DNA of 64,000 bases from Streptomyces sp. cg36 (lineage in GTDB: Bacteria > Actinomycetota > Actinomycetes > Streptomycetales > Streptomycetaceae), in contig NZ_CP163520.1 of NCBI RefSeq assembly GCF_041080675.1, positions 5,642,001 to 5,706,000 of the forward strand, given 5' to 3'. Positions 1 to 10,499 of the stretch are shown one piece after another (the stretch's first letter is position 1; every line of letters starts with the position of its first letter). The notes beneath the pieces were generated by a model, which saw nothing but the letters and a program-made list of their open reading frames with translations, did no database searches and was not told where the DNA came from. Made by a program: the position numbers and the translations under genes.

Positions 1-924
1 GGCCGCGTGGCCGCCCAGGAAGACCTGCCAGCGGCCCACCCGGTCGGCGAGGCGGCCCAGCGGGACGGCGAGCAGCAGGAACGCGGCGGCCGTGCCGAGC
101 GGCAGCAGTGCGAACCAGCGGTCGGGCACGTCCAGGCGCCGCTGGAGCAGCAGGTAGACGAACGAGTCGCTGACGGTCGCCAGGCCCAACAGGAGGGCGC
201 AGAGCGCCAGTCGGCGCACCTCGCGCTCCCCGAGCAGCGCGAGCGCCGCCTTCAGCGAGGCGCGCGGGGCGCCGGGGGCCCGCTCGGGCCCGGCCGCGCG
301 CGCGGGCACGAAGAGCACCAGGACCAGGACGCCGACCGCCGCCACGCAGAAGCTCACCGTGAACACCGCGTCGTAGCCGTCCACCGCCTGACGCAGGATC
401 AGGAACGCCACCAGCGGGCCGAGCAGGGCGCCCGCCGTGTCCATCGCGCGGTGCACGCCGAAGGCCCGGCCGCGCGCCTCGGGCGCCGAGGCCAGCGAGA
501 TCATCGCGTCGCGCGGCGCGGTGCGCAGCCCCTTGCCGGTGCGGTCGGCCGCGAGCACCGCGCCGATCACCGGCAGCGAACCGGCCACCAGGAGCAGGGG
601 TTTGCACACCGCCGACAGGCCGTAGCCGAACACGGCGACGGCCTTGTGGCGCCCGCCCCGGTCGGCCAGGTGCCCGCCGACCAGCCGGACCAGCGCGCTG
701 AAGCCGTTGTAGACGCCGTCGAGCAGGCCGAACCCCAGCGGGGACAGGCCCAGGCCCGTGACCAGGTAGAGCGGCAGGACGGCGGTGACCATCTCCGAGG
801 AGACGTCGGTGATCAGGCTGACCGCGCCGAGCGCGAGCACGGTCGGGGCCACGGCGGACCGCCGCCCGGTGGTGAGCCGGGCGGCGGGGGCCGCGGGAGT
901 GCTGCGGCTGTCTGCTACGTACAC
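1..924 (-). CDS. MFS transporter (partial, C-terminus outside window)
   Basis: Major facilitator superfamily membrane transporter, open to the left edge after 308 codons, so the last helices are missing. The frame is GTG-initiated. After a hydrophilic stretch of about 25 residues come alternating hydrophobic helices, the loop GGHLADRGGRHKAV (the MFS motif-A type loop between helices 2 and 3, about residue 75), and DRTGKGLRTAPRDAMI in the next loop. The latter is typical of streptomycete MFS proteins of unknown substrate. The start codon lies one base after the TGA of the upstream phosphoesterase and has no Shine-Dalgarno of its own, so translation is probably coupled. Substrate cannot be read from the sequence; a drug or metabolite exporter is the usual default. 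Confidence 0.85.
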   Translation of the reverse strand, partial: MYVADSRSTPAAPAARLTTGRRSAVAPTVLALGAVSLITDVSSEMVTAVLPLYLVTGLGLSPLGFGLLDGVYNGFSALVRLVGGHLADRGGRHKAVAVFGYGLSAVCKPLLLVAGSLPVIGAVLAADRTGKGLRTAPRDAMISLASAPEARGRAFGVHRAMDTAGALLGPLVAFLILRQAVDGYDAVFTVSFCVAAVGVLVLVLFVPARAAGPERAPGAPRASLKAALALLGEREVRRLALCALLLGLATVSDSFVYLLLQRRLDVPDRWFALLPLGTAAAFLLLAVPLGRLADRVGRWQVFLGGHAA

Positions 925-925
925 G

Positions 926-1813
926 TCAGGAGGCCCAGATGCCCGTGATGTCCGAGGCGTTGGCGGCCTGTCCGGCGTGCGTGGTGCCGTACATGTCCTC
1001 GATGGTGCGGAGCACGTTGTAGTGGTTGTACGTCGTCGAGGACGTCGAGCCGGGGGTGACCGGCTGGCCGTACAGCACGGTCGCGATCCTGTTGCCCGCG
1101 AGCCGGTTGTCCTCGTCGAAGGTGACCACGAGCAGGCTGTTGTGGGTCTTGGCCCAGGTCGCGTAGGCGCCCAGGTTGTTCTTCAGCCAGGTGTCACCGG
1201 TCGAGACCGAGCAGTCGTGCATGTCGCTGCACAGGTTCGGCGTGACGTAGGAGACGGTCGGCAGGGTGGTGAAGTCCGTGGGGAACTGCGCGAACGTCTT
1301 GGCGCTGGACGTCGGCACGTTGGAGAAGCCGAACCACGGGTTGTGCTTCTGCGCGTACTTGCCGCTGCTGCACGTGGTCGAGCCCTGGCTGGGCAGCGAC
1401 TCGTTGTAGCTGGCCCAGGTCCTGCCCTTGGCGATGACCTCGGACGCCAGGTTGGGCGCGGAGGAGAAGCCGACCTTGACGCAGCTGTCGTCCGTGACGC
1501 CCTGGGTGGAGCCGGAGAACATCGCGTAGTAGTTCGGCTGGCTCGGGTGGGTCTCGGCGAACGACTGCGTGAGGTTGGCGCCGCCGCTCTTCAGCGAGTT
1601 GATGTACGGGGCGCTGGAGCTGCCGATGACCTGGTCGTACGCGTGGTTCTCGAAGACCACCACCACCGTGTGGTCGGGGGTGGGGACGGTGGCCGCCGCC
1701 GAGGCGGACGAGCCGCCGAGCCCGGCCCACAGGCCGGCGGACGCGGCCACGAGGCCGACGGCGGAGAAGAGGGCGGTGCGGGTGCGGCGGCGCGGTATGG
1801 ACCAGCCGGACAC
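926..1813 (-). CDS. Secreted phosphoesterase (PF04185, acid phosphatase-like)
   Basis: Exported phosphatase or phospholipase-C-like enzyme of 295 aa. The N-terminus (WSIPRRRTRTALFSAVGL, then a hydrophobic segment to about residue 40) is a signal peptide, with arginines that would also suit Tat. Family motifs are FENHAYDQVIG (54-64), ETHPSQPNYYAMFSG (87-101), TFDEDN (231-236) and YNHYNVLRTIED (262-273), which supply the metal-binding Asn, Glu, Asp and His of the alkaline-phosphatase-like fold. The GTG start at 1813 has an excellent GGAGGT six bases upstream. Upstream in-frame sequence is antisense to glnE and was not used. It is followed with one base of spacing by the MFS gene, so the pair is probably one transcript. 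Natural substrate unknown. Confidence 0.9.
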   Translation of the reverse strand: MSGWSIPRRRTRTALFSAVGLVAASAGLWAGLGGSSASAAATVPTPDHTVVVVFENHAYDQVIGSSSAPYINSLKSGGANLTQSFAETHPSQPNYYAMFSGSTQGVTDDSCVKVGFSSAPNLASEVIAKGRTWASYNESLPSQGSTTCSSGKYAQKHNPWFGFSNVPTSSAKTFAQFPTDFTTLPTVSYVTPNLCSDMHDCSVSTGDTWLKNNLGAYATWAKTHNSLLVVTFDEDNRLAGNRIATVLYGQPVTPGSTSSTTYNHYNVLRTIEDMYGTTHAGQAANASDITGIWAS

Positions 1814-2019
1814 GGCGGTACCTCCGGTGTGGGGAATCGTGGGGGGCGGTGCACCGTGAGGGTAGGGCGGCTCTTTTGAGACAGGAAGATCCGTGCACGT
1901 GAAGGTAGTGGGAACGGATGGGGTCGTTCGATGTCCGACGGCCGTCCCGGGGTGCCCGCGCGGTTCCCCGCGCCCCCGGGCGCTCGGGGGCGCGGCAGGC
2001 GGACGGTGGGGTAACGGGA
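1814..2019 (-). terminator. glnE terminator region with a REP-like repeat copy
   Basis: Non-coding gap between glnE and the phosphoesterase. An inverted repeat CGCGCCCCCG / CGGGGGCGCG (1969-1978 and 1985-1994, 6-nt loop) sits just past the glnE stop. It overlaps a copy of the GCGCGGTTCCCCGCGCCCC repeat (about 1958-1976) that recurs elsewhere in the window. The likely role is factor-independent termination of glnE. The remaining sequence next to 1813 should hold the phosphoesterase promoter, but I cannot place it. Confidence 0.6.
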
Positions 2020-5010
2020 CTAGGCCCCGTAGAACAGCCGCTCCACCACCGCCCGCGCCCGCCGCGTCACCCGGCGGTAGTCGTCGAGCATGTCCCCGAC
2101 GTGGCCCGGCTCGTAGCCGAGGTAGCGGCCGACGGCGGCCAGCTCCCGCCCGTCGGACGGGAACGTGTCGCCGGACCGCCCACGTACCAGCATCACACCG
2201 TTGCGCACCCGTGTCGCGAGGACCCACGCGTCGTCCAGTATCCCGGCGTCCTCGGTCGCGATGAGACCCGCGGAGTGCGCCGCCGACAGCGCCTCGCGGG
2301 TACGGGTGGTGCGCAGGCCCGGCTCGGCCCAGCCGTGCCGCATCTGCAGCAGCTGCACCGTCCACTCCACGTCGGACAGACCGCCCCGGCCCAGCTTGGT
2401 GTGGAGCGTCGGGTCGGCGCCGCGCGGCAGCCGCTCCGACTCCATCCGGGCCTTGAGCCGCCGGATCTCGCGCACCGCGTCCTCGCCCAGCCCCTCGGCC
2501 GGGTAGCGCAGCGGGTCGATCAGCTCGGTGAACCGCCGCCCCAGCTCGGCGTCGCCCGCCATCGGCTCGGCCCGCAGCAGCGCCTGGCTCTCCCACACCA
2601 GGGACCAGCGGCGGTAGTACGCGGCGTACGAGCCCAGGGTGCGGACCATCGGCCCGCTCCTGCCCTCCGGGCGCAGGTCGGCGTCGATCAGCAACGGCGG
2701 GTCGGTGGTGGGGAGCTGGAGGAGCCGGCGCATCTCGGCGACGACCCGTCCGGCGGCCGAGGCGGCCTCCTGCTCGTCGTCCTGCTCGCGCGGCTCGTGG
2801 ACGAACAGGACGTCCGCGTCCGAGCCGTAGCCCAGCTCGTTCCCGCCGAAGCGGCCCATGCCGATGACCGCGAACCGGGTGGGCAGGGTGTCGCCCCACT
2901 CGGCCCGCACGGCCGCCCGCAGCGCGCCCGCGACGGTCGCCGCGTTCAGATCGGTCACCGCCTTCCCGACCCGGTCGACCAGGGCGCCCGGATCCTCCTC
3001 GGCGGGGTTCTCCTCGGTGCCGTAGGAGCCGATGAGGTCGGCGGCGGCGGTGCGGAACAGCTCCCGGCGCCGTACGCCGCGGGCCGCGGCGACCGCGCCC
3101 TCGGCCGTCTCGGCGCGGCCCACCGCGGCCAGCACCTCCTGCTCCAGAACCTCGCGCCCGCGCGGCTTCAGGCCCTCCGGGTCGCCCAGGATCGCCACCG
3201 CCTCGGGGGCGCGGAGCAGCAGGTCGGGGGCGAGGCGCCCGGCGGAGAGCACCCGGGCCAGGTTCTCCGCCGCCGCGCCCTCGTCGCGCAGCAGCCGCAG
3301 GTACCAGGGGGTCTTGCCGAGCGCGTCGGAGACCTTGCGGAAGCCCAGCAGGCCCGCGTCCGGGTCGGCCGAGTCGGCGAACCAGCCCAGCAGCACCGGC
3401 AGCAGGGTGCGCTGGATGGCGGCCTTGCGGGTCACCCCGGAGGAGAGGGCCTCCAGATGTCTCAGGGCCGCCGCCGGGTCCGCGTACCCGAGGGCCTCCA
3501 GGCGCTGTCCGGCCGCCCGGGGGCTGAGCCGGGTCTCGCCGGGCGCCAGCTGGGCGACGGCGTCGAGCAGCGGGCGGTAGAACAGCTTCTCGTGCAGCCG
3601 CCGCACCGCGGAGGCGTGCTTGCGCCACTCCCGGTGCAGGGTGGTGACCGGCTCGGTGCGCAGCCCCAGCGAGCGGCCGAGGCGGCGCAGGTCGGCCTCG
3701 TCCTCGGGCACCAGATGGGTGCGGCGCAGCCGGTACAGCTGGATGCGGTGCTCCATCGCCCGCAGGAACCGGTACGCCTCGTCGAGCTGGGCGGCGTCCG
3801 CGCGCCCCACGTAGCCGCCCGCGGCCAGCGCGCCCAGCGCGTCCAGGGTGGTGCCGCTGTGCAGGGTGGCGTCCGCGCGCCCGTGCACCAGCTGGAGGAG
3901 CTGTACCGCGAACTCGACGTCCCGCAGTCCGCCGGGCCCCAGCTTCAGCTCCCGGTCGACCTGGGCGGCCGGGATGTTGTCGACGACCCGGCGGCGCATC
4001 TTCTGCACGTCGGCCACGAAGTTGTCCCGCTCGGCGGCCTGCCACACCAGCGGCGAGACCGCCTCCACGTACGCCTCGCCGAGCTGGGGGTCCCCGGCCA
4101 CCGGCCGGGCCTTGAGCAGCGCCTGGAACTCCCAGGTCTTGGCCCAGCGCTGGTAGTACGCGAGGTGCGAGGAGAGGGTGCGCACCAGCGGCCCGTTGCG
4201 GCCCTCGGGGCGCAGGTTGGCGTCCACGGGCCAGATGGTGCCCTCGACGGTGGTCTCCGAGCAGATCCGCATCAGATGCGCGGCGAGCCGGGTGGCGGCC
4301 TGCAGCCCGGCGCGCTCGTCGGCCCCGTCCGCGGGCTCCCCGACGAAGATCACGTCGACGTCGGAGACGTAGTTCAGCTCGTGGCCGCCGCACTTGCCCA
4401 TCGCGATCACCGCGAGCCGGCACTGGGCGGCGTCGGCGGGGGCGGCGGCCCGGGCGATGGCGAGCGCGGCGCGCAGGGTGGCGGTGGCCAGGTCGGCGAG
4501 CTCGGCGGCGGTCTCGGCGACATCGGTGGTCCCGCACACGTCACGCGCCGCTATCGTCAGCAGGCACCGCCGGTAGGCGACCCGCAGCGCCACCGGGTCC
4601 TGCGCCGACGCCAGGCCCCGTTCGAACTCGACCACCCCGGGGTGCAGGTCCGCGGCCTCGTAGGTGACCAGGGCGTGCCAGTCGCCCGGGTGCCGGGCCA
4701 GGTGGTCGGCGAGCGCCTCGGAGGCCCCCAGCACGCCGAGCAGCCGGTCCCGCAGGGGCTTGGCGCTGGTCAGGGTGGTCAGCAGGGCCTGCCGCTCGGC
4801 CGGGTCCTGGGCCTCCACGATCCGGACCAGACCGGCGAGCGCCAGATCCGGGTCGGCGGTCGCGCCCAGCGCGTCCAGGAGCACCGGATCGGCGCGTACG
4901 GAGGCGAGCTCCGGGGCGTCGAGATGGCGTTCGGCGGTGGACGGATCGGTGAAGCCGAACCGCAGCAGCCGTGTGAAGGTGCTGCTCCTGCGCCCCGGCA
5001 CCGCCGTCAT
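2020..5010 (-). CDS. glnE: Glutamine synthetase adenylyltransferase/adenylyl-removing enzyme
   Basis: Bifunctional enzyme (996 aa) that attaches AMP to, and removes it from, the regulatory tyrosine of GlnA, tuning GSI activity to nitrogen status in the cytoplasm. Two nucleotidyltransferase domains are visible: GGHELNYVSDVDVIF (about residue 210) in the N-terminal removase half and GGNELGYGSDADVLF (about 720) in the C-terminal adenylylase half. Each is followed by the family strings LRPEGRNGPLVRT and LRPEGRSGPMVRT. Length is close to E. coli GlnE (about 945 aa). The ATG at 5010 is chosen over an in-frame ATG at 5031 because GGGAGG lies 8 bases upstream of it. Its target, glnA, lies about 34 kb away in this window with an intact adenylylation tyrosine. 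GSII lacks that site. Confidence 0.97.
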   Translation of the reverse strand: MTAVPGRRSSTFTRLLRFGFTDPSTAERHLDAPELASVRADPVLLDALGATADPDLALAGLVRIVEAQDPAERQALLTTLTSAKPLRDRLLGVLGASEALADHLARHPGDWHALVTYEAADLHPGVVEFERGLASAQDPVALRVAYRRCLLTIAARDVCGTTDVAETAAELADLATATLRAALAIARAAAPADAAQCRLAVIAMGKCGGHELNYVSDVDVIFVGEPADGADERAGLQAATRLAAHLMRICSETTVEGTIWPVDANLRPEGRNGPLVRTLSSHLAYYQRWAKTWEFQALLKARPVAGDPQLGEAYVEAVSPLVWQAAERDNFVADVQKMRRRVVDNIPAAQVDRELKLGPGGLRDVEFAVQLLQLVHGRADATLHSGTTLDALGALAAGGYVGRADAAQLDEAYRFLRAMEHRIQLYRLRRTHLVPEDEADLRRLGRSLGLRTEPVTTLHREWRKHASAVRRLHEKLFYRPLLDAVAQLAPGETRLSPRAAGQRLEALGYADPAAALRHLEALSSGVTRKAAIQRTLLPVLLGWFADSADPDAGLLGFRKVSDALGKTPWYLRLLRDEGAAAENLARVLSAGRLAPDLLLRAPEAVAILGDPEGLKPRGREVLEQEVLAAVGRAETAEGAVAAARGVRRRELFRTAAADLIGSYGTEENPAEEDPGALVDRVGKAVTDLNAATVAGALRAAVRAEWGDTLPTRFAVIGMGRFGGNELGYGSDADVLFVHEPREQDDEQEAASAAGRVVAEMRRLLQLPTTDPPLLIDADLRPEGRSGPMVRTLGSYAAYYRRWSLVWESQALLRAEPMAGDAELGRRFTELIDPLRYPAEGLGEDAVREIRRLKARMESERLPRGADPTLHTKLGRGGLSDVEWTVQLLQMRHGWAEPGLRTTRTREALSAAHSAGLIATEDAGILDDAWVLATRVRNGVMLVRGRSGDTFPSDGRELAAVGRYLGYEPGHVGDMLDDYRRVTRRARAVVERLFYGA

Positions 5011-5110
5011 TCCCGCCGCCTCCCACTGCACCGCGCCCGGCTCCGCGCCGGATCAAGGTCGGTTCCGAGCCTATCGGCAGCGGGCCGGGTCGGGGCAGGC
5101 GAGGAGGGGG

Positions 5111-6043
5111 TCAGGCCCGCGCGGTACCGGTCACCACGCGCCCGCGTGGCCCGTTCTCGACGCGCCGGGGGAGCCGGTGCGGCAGCTTCCCGTACCAGAG
5201 GCGGGAGACCAGGAAGCCGAAGGAGAGGCAGAGCACTCCGCCCACCGCGTCCAGCCAGAAGTGGTTGGCGGTGGAGACGATCACGACCAGGGTCGCCACC
5301 GGGTAGAGCAGGCCCAGGATCCGGGCCCAGGGGGCCTTGGCCAGGGCGAAGATCGTCAGCCCGCACCACAGGGACCAGCCGATGTGCATCGACGGCATCG
5401 CCGCGTACTGGTTCGACATGTTCTTCAGGTCGCCGGACGCCATCGAGCCCCAGGTCTGGTGGACCAGGACGGTGTCGATGAAACCGCCGTTGTTCATCAG
5501 CCGCGGCGGCGCCAGCGGATAGAAGTAGTAGCCGACCAGGGCCACACCGGTGGTGGCGAAGAGGATCAGCCGGGACGCCGCGTAGCGGCCGGGGTGGCTG
5601 CGGAAGAGCCACACCAGCACGCCGATGGTGACGATGAAGTGGAGCGTGGCGTAGTAGTAGTTCATCCCGGTGATCAGCCATGTCACCGAGTTGACGCCGT
5701 GGTTGACCGACCGCTCCACGGCGATGCCGAGGTGCCGCTCGACGGACCAGATCCAGTCGGCGTTGTCGAGCGCCTGCGACTTCTGTTCGGGGACGGCGTT
5801 GCGGATCAGCGAGTACAGCCAGTAACTCACCGCGATCAGCAGGATTTCGAACCAGAGCCGCGGTCTGCGCGGCGCGCGCAGCCGCTGGAGCAGGGAGGGG
5901 GGCGGGGGCGGGGCCGAAGGCGTCTGCTCCGGCGCCGCGGCCCGCTCGGCGGACTCCTCGGAAGAGGGTGTGGACGCAGCCGACGGGGCGGCCGACGGGG
6001 TGTCCGCCGTACCTTCCAGAGTCTTCACGGTCATTTCACCCAT
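5111..6043 (-). CDS. PAP2-superfamily membrane phosphatase/phosphotransferase
   Basis: Integral membrane protein of 310 aa related to the PAP2 / inositol-phosphotransferase (Aur1/Ipt1-like) superfamily, which acts on lipid phosphates at the membrane. A Pro/Ala/Ser-rich cytoplasmic tail of about 55 residues precedes several helices. Family motifs are AAMPSMHIGWSLWCG (about residue 210) and STANHFWLDAVGG (about 255), which carry the catalytic histidines. The first PAP2 motif (KxxxxxxRP) is not recognisable, as in Aur1-type members. An alternative start at 6034 (MTVKTLEG) is possible and neither start has a clear ribosome site. It sits alone between glnE and the mal genes. Substrate unknown. Confidence 0.85.
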   Translation of the reverse strand: MGEMTVKTLEGTADTPSAAPSAASTPSSEESAERAAAPEQTPSAPPPPPSLLQRLRAPRRPRLWFEILLIAVSYWLYSLIRNAVPEQKSQALDNADWIWSVERHLGIAVERSVNHGVNSVTWLITGMNYYYATLHFIVTIGVLVWLFRSHPGRYAASRLILFATTGVALVGYYFYPLAPPRLMNNGGFIDTVLVHQTWGSMASGDLKNMSNQYAAMPSMHIGWSLWCGLTIFALAKAPWARILGLLYPVATLVVIVSTANHFWLDAVGGVLCLSFGFLVSRLWYGKLPHRLPRRVENGPRGRVVTGTARA

Positions 6044-6199
6044 AGCGTGAGAGTCTGCCAGATGGACCTGCTCCCCGCAGATCGTCCTCCGGTCGGGTTC
6101 TGTCCCGGCCCCTACTACCAGCGGAGGACTCCGCGCGGACGAGCGGGCCGGCCGCTACCCCGATTTTAGGCCGGGGACGGCCGTCGGCCCACCGGAGCA

Positions 6200-7246
6200 C
6201 TACTTCGGCGCCGGACCGGAGGCGGTTGAACCCCGGACCACCAGCTCGGGCATGAAGACGAACTCGCTGTGCGGGGCCGGGGTGCCCCCGATCTCCTCCA
6301 GGAGCGCGCGCACCGCCGCCTGACCCATCGCGGTCACCGGCTTGCGGATCGTGGTCAGCGGTGGATCGGTGAACGCTATGAGCGGGGAGTCGTCGAAACC
6401 CACCACCGAGATGTCCCTGGGCACGTCCAGCCCGGCCTGGCGGGCCGCCCGGATCGCCCCCAGCGCCATCATGTCGCTGGCGCACACCACCGCCGTGCAG
6501 CCCGCCGCGATGAGCGCGGTGGTGGCGGCCTGGCCGCCCTCCAGCGTGTACAGCGAGTGCTGGACCAGCGCCTCGGCCTCGCCCGGGGTCAGCCCCAGCG
6601 AGTCCTCCATCGCGGCCGTGAAGCCCTCGATCTTGCGCAGTACGGGGACGAACCGCTTGGGGCCGACCGCCAGGCCGATCCGGGTGTGGCCGAGCGCCGC
6701 GAGATGGGTGACCGCCAGCCGCATCGCGGCCCGGTCGTCGGGGGAGATGAACGGCGCCTGCACCTTCGGCGAGAAACCGTCCACCAGCACGTAGGGCACG
6801 CCCTGGGCCCGCAGCTGCTCGTAGCGGTCCATGTCGGCCGTGGTGTCGGCGTGCAGTCCGGAGACGAAGATGATGCCCGAGACGCCCCGGTCCACCAGCA
6901 TTTCGGTGAGCTCGTCCTCGGTGGAGCCGCCGGGGGTCTGGGTGGCCAGCACCGGGGTGTACCCCTGGCGGGTCAGCGACTGGCCGATGACCTGGGCGAG
7001 CGCCGGGAAGATCGGGTTCTCCAGCTCCGGAGTTATCAGACCAACGAGTCCGGCGCTGCGTCTGCGCAGCCGTACCGGCCGTTCGTAGCCGAGGACGTCG
7101 AGCGCGGCCAGCACGGATTCACGGGTGCCCGCGGCCACACCGGGCTTGCCGTTGAGCACGCGGCTGACTGTGGCTTCGCTGACCCCCGCCTGGGCTGCGA
7201 TGTCGGCAAGCCGTGCGGTCACGGGATTGGACTGTACCGGTCGCAC
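6200..7246 (-). CDS. malR: LacI-family maltose regulator (MalR copy 1)
   Basis: Transcriptional repressor of 348 aa. The N-terminal LacI helix-turn-helix reads LADIAAQAGVSEATVSRVLNG (split here by its turn at about residue 20), followed by a hinge and a periplasmic-binding-like sensor domain with CASDMMALGAIRAARQAG and VVGFDDSPLIAFTDPPLTT. It closely resembles the second LacI gene at 14289-15314, and both match streptomycete MalR, repressor of the malEFG operon. The GTG start is one base past the stop of the upstream alpha-glucosidase gene, so the pair is co-transcribed and probably translationally coupled. A start at the later GTG of VTARLAD is possible. The effector is probably maltose or a derivative, by family inference. 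Confidence 0.93.
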   Translation of the reverse strand: MRPVQSNPVTARLADIAAQAGVSEATVSRVLNGKPGVAAGTRESVLAALDVLGYERPVRLRRRSAGLVGLITPELENPIFPALAQVIGQSLTRQGYTPVLATQTPGGSTEDELTEMLVDRGVSGIIFVSGLHADTTADMDRYEQLRAQGVPYVLVDGFSPKVQAPFISPDDRAAMRLAVTHLAALGHTRIGLAVGPKRFVPVLRKIEGFTAAMEDSLGLTPGEAEALVQHSLYTLEGGQAATTALIAAGCTAVVCASDMMALGAIRAARQAGLDVPRDISVVGFDDSPLIAFTDPPLTTIRKPVTAMGQAAVRALLEEIGGTPAPHSEFVFMPELVVRGSTASGPAPK

Positions 7247-7247
7247 G

Positions 7248-8879
<1,632 letters not shown>

Positions 8880-9191
8880 GGAAGGGTCCCTCTCCGACGG
8901 CGTGCACGGTGTCCTGCGACTACGGGATCAACGCGGCTGCACCCCGAAGGTAACAGTCCTGCAAGTCCTTGCGGAAGTCTTGCAAAGCCGCTGCCCGGCG
9001 CTTCCTCTCCCCATGGCGCACGCGACGGGCTTCTGGCAAGGGGCTTCTTGGCAACCGTGTGGACACGTGGATGTAACGATCGACCGGCCTTGCAGAAATT
9101 CTTCGCAAGGTCTTTCGGTCTTCTTTCATCCTTGTTACGTTCCTGGCGATCCCGGCGCCGTGAGGGCGCGGCACCCGTTGAAGGAGTTCAC
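8880..9191. promoter_or_regulatory. Divergent agl/malE control region with MalR-type operators
   Basis: 312-bp gene-free region between the two divergent mal transcripts. Repeated CTTGCAA-like words stand out: CTGCAAG at 8959-8965, CTTGCGG at 8968-8974 and CTTGCAA at 8979-8985 on the agl side. On the malE side there is a 23-bp inverted repeat at 9088-9110, with arms CCTTGC and GCAAGG and inner GAA/TTC symmetry. LacI-family regulators bind such palindromes, and streptomycete MalR is reported to recognise CTTGCAG-type repeats. Two separated operator groups suggest that each divergent promoter has its own site. No comparable site is visible before agl copy 2. Confidence 0.65.
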
Positions 9192-10466
9192 ATGCGACGT
9201 GGCATAGCGGCCACCGCGCTGGTCGCGACCCTGGCGCTCGCGGCGACGGCTTGTGGCGGCAGTGACAGCAGTGACAACGGTGACCAGAAGAGCTCGGGCG
9301 AGCTCTCCGGCACCGTGACCTGGTGGGACACCTCGAACGACACCGAGAAGGCCACGTTCCAGAAGATCGCCCAGGACTTCCACGCGCTGCACCCCAAGGT
9401 CACCGTCAAGTACGTCAACGTGCCGTACGGCGACGCGCAGAACAAGATCAAGAACGCGTTCAGCAGCGGCTCCGACGCGCCGGACGTCATCCGCTCCGAC
9501 GTCGGCTGGGTCGCCGACTTCGCCTCGCTGGGCTACCTCGACAAGGTGCCGGACGCCAAGGCCGAGGAAGTGGACTCCGCCTTCCTCAAGCAGGCCGCCG
9601 CCAGCGGCCGGTACGACGGCCAGATGTACGCCGTCCCGCAGGTCATCGACACCCTCGGCCTCTTCTACAACAAGAAGATGCTCAAGGACGCGGGCGTCGA
9701 GCCGCCGAAGTCCCTGGACGAGCTGAAGACGGCCGCCGCCGCCGTCAAGTCCAAGACCGGCCGGACCGGCATGTACCTGCGCGGCGACGACTCCTTCTGG
9801 TTCCTGCCGTTCATCTACGGCGAGGGCGGCAACCTGGTGGACGCCAAGGACAAGAAGGTCACCGTGGACGGCCCGGCCGGGGTCAAGGCGTTCAAGGCCG
9901 CCCGCGACCTGGTCACCTCCGGCGCCGCGATCACCAACGCCACCGACGGGTGGAACAACATGGAGACCGCCTTCAAGTCGGGCAAGGTCGCCATGATGGT
10001 CAACGGCCCCTGGTCGGTGGCCGACGTGTACGCGGGCGACGCGTTCAAGGACAAGTCCAACCTCGGCGTCGCCGTGGTCCCGGCGGGCTCGGCCGGCCAG
10101 GGCGCCCCGCAGGGCGGCCACGACCTCGCCGTCTACGCGGGCTCCAAGAACCTCGCCGCCTCGCACGCCTTCGTCGACTACCTCACCTCGCAGAACGTCC
10201 AGGTGCAGACCACCAAGGCGCTCAGCCTGCTGCCGACCCGGACCGCCGCGTACGACCAGCCGGACGTGAAGTCCAACGAGATGGTCCAGTTCTTCAAGCC
10301 CGCCGTGGACAAGGCCGTCGAGCGCGCCTGGATCCCGGAGAACGGCGCCCTCTTCGAGCCGCTGAAGCTCCAGTTCACCAAGGCCGTCACCGGCGCCTCC
10401 TCGCCGGAGGACGCGGCCAAGGCGTCCGGCACCGCCTTCCGCAAGATCCTCAAGGGCTGGAAGTGA
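9192..10466 (+). CDS. malE: Maltose/maltodextrin-binding lipoprotein
   Basis: Extracellular solute-binding lipoprotein (424 aa) of the maltose ABC importer. The N-terminus has a short charged region, a hydrophobic core and the lipobox LAATAC with the lipidated Cys at 21, followed by a Gly/Ser/Asp linker. The mature part is a family-1 solute-binding protein: TVTWWDTSNDTEKATFQKIA, DVGWVADFASLGYLD, YAVPQVIDTLGLFYNKKML and MMVNGPWSV. AAGGAG lies five bases before the ATG. First gene of malE-malF-malG. No ATPase gene is present here; streptomycete sugar importers commonly share the distant MsiK ATPase. Expression is probably repressed by MalR through the operator at 9088-9110. Confidence 0.95.
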   Translation: MRRGIAATALVATLALAATACGGSDSSDNGDQKSSGELSGTVTWWDTSNDTEKATFQKIAQDFHALHPKVTVKYVNVPYGDAQNKIKNAFSSGSDAPDVIRSDVGWVADFASLGYLDKVPDAKAEEVDSAFLKQAAASGRYDGQMYAVPQVIDTLGLFYNKKMLKDAGVEPPKSLDELKTAAAAVKSKTGRTGMYLRGDDSFWFLPFIYGEGGNLVDAKDKKVTVDGPAGVKAFKAARDLVTSGAAITNATDGWNNMETAFKSGKVAMMVNGPWSVADVYAGDAFKDKSNLGVAVVPAGSAGQGAPQGGHDLAVYAGSKNLAASHAFVDYLTSQNVQVQTTKALSLLPTRTAAYDQPDVKSNEMVQFFKPAVDKAVERAWIPENGALFEPLKLQFTKAVTGASSPEDAAKASGTAFRKILKGWK

Positions 10467-10499
10467 CGGACCGGCAGCGGGAGACGGGTACTGACTGAC

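Noticed and set aside
1918..5481. 1187-codon open frame on the plus strand opposite glnE
   Set aside because: Antisense shadow of glnE caused by high third-position GC; its translation is low-complexity Gly/Arg/Val with no domain.
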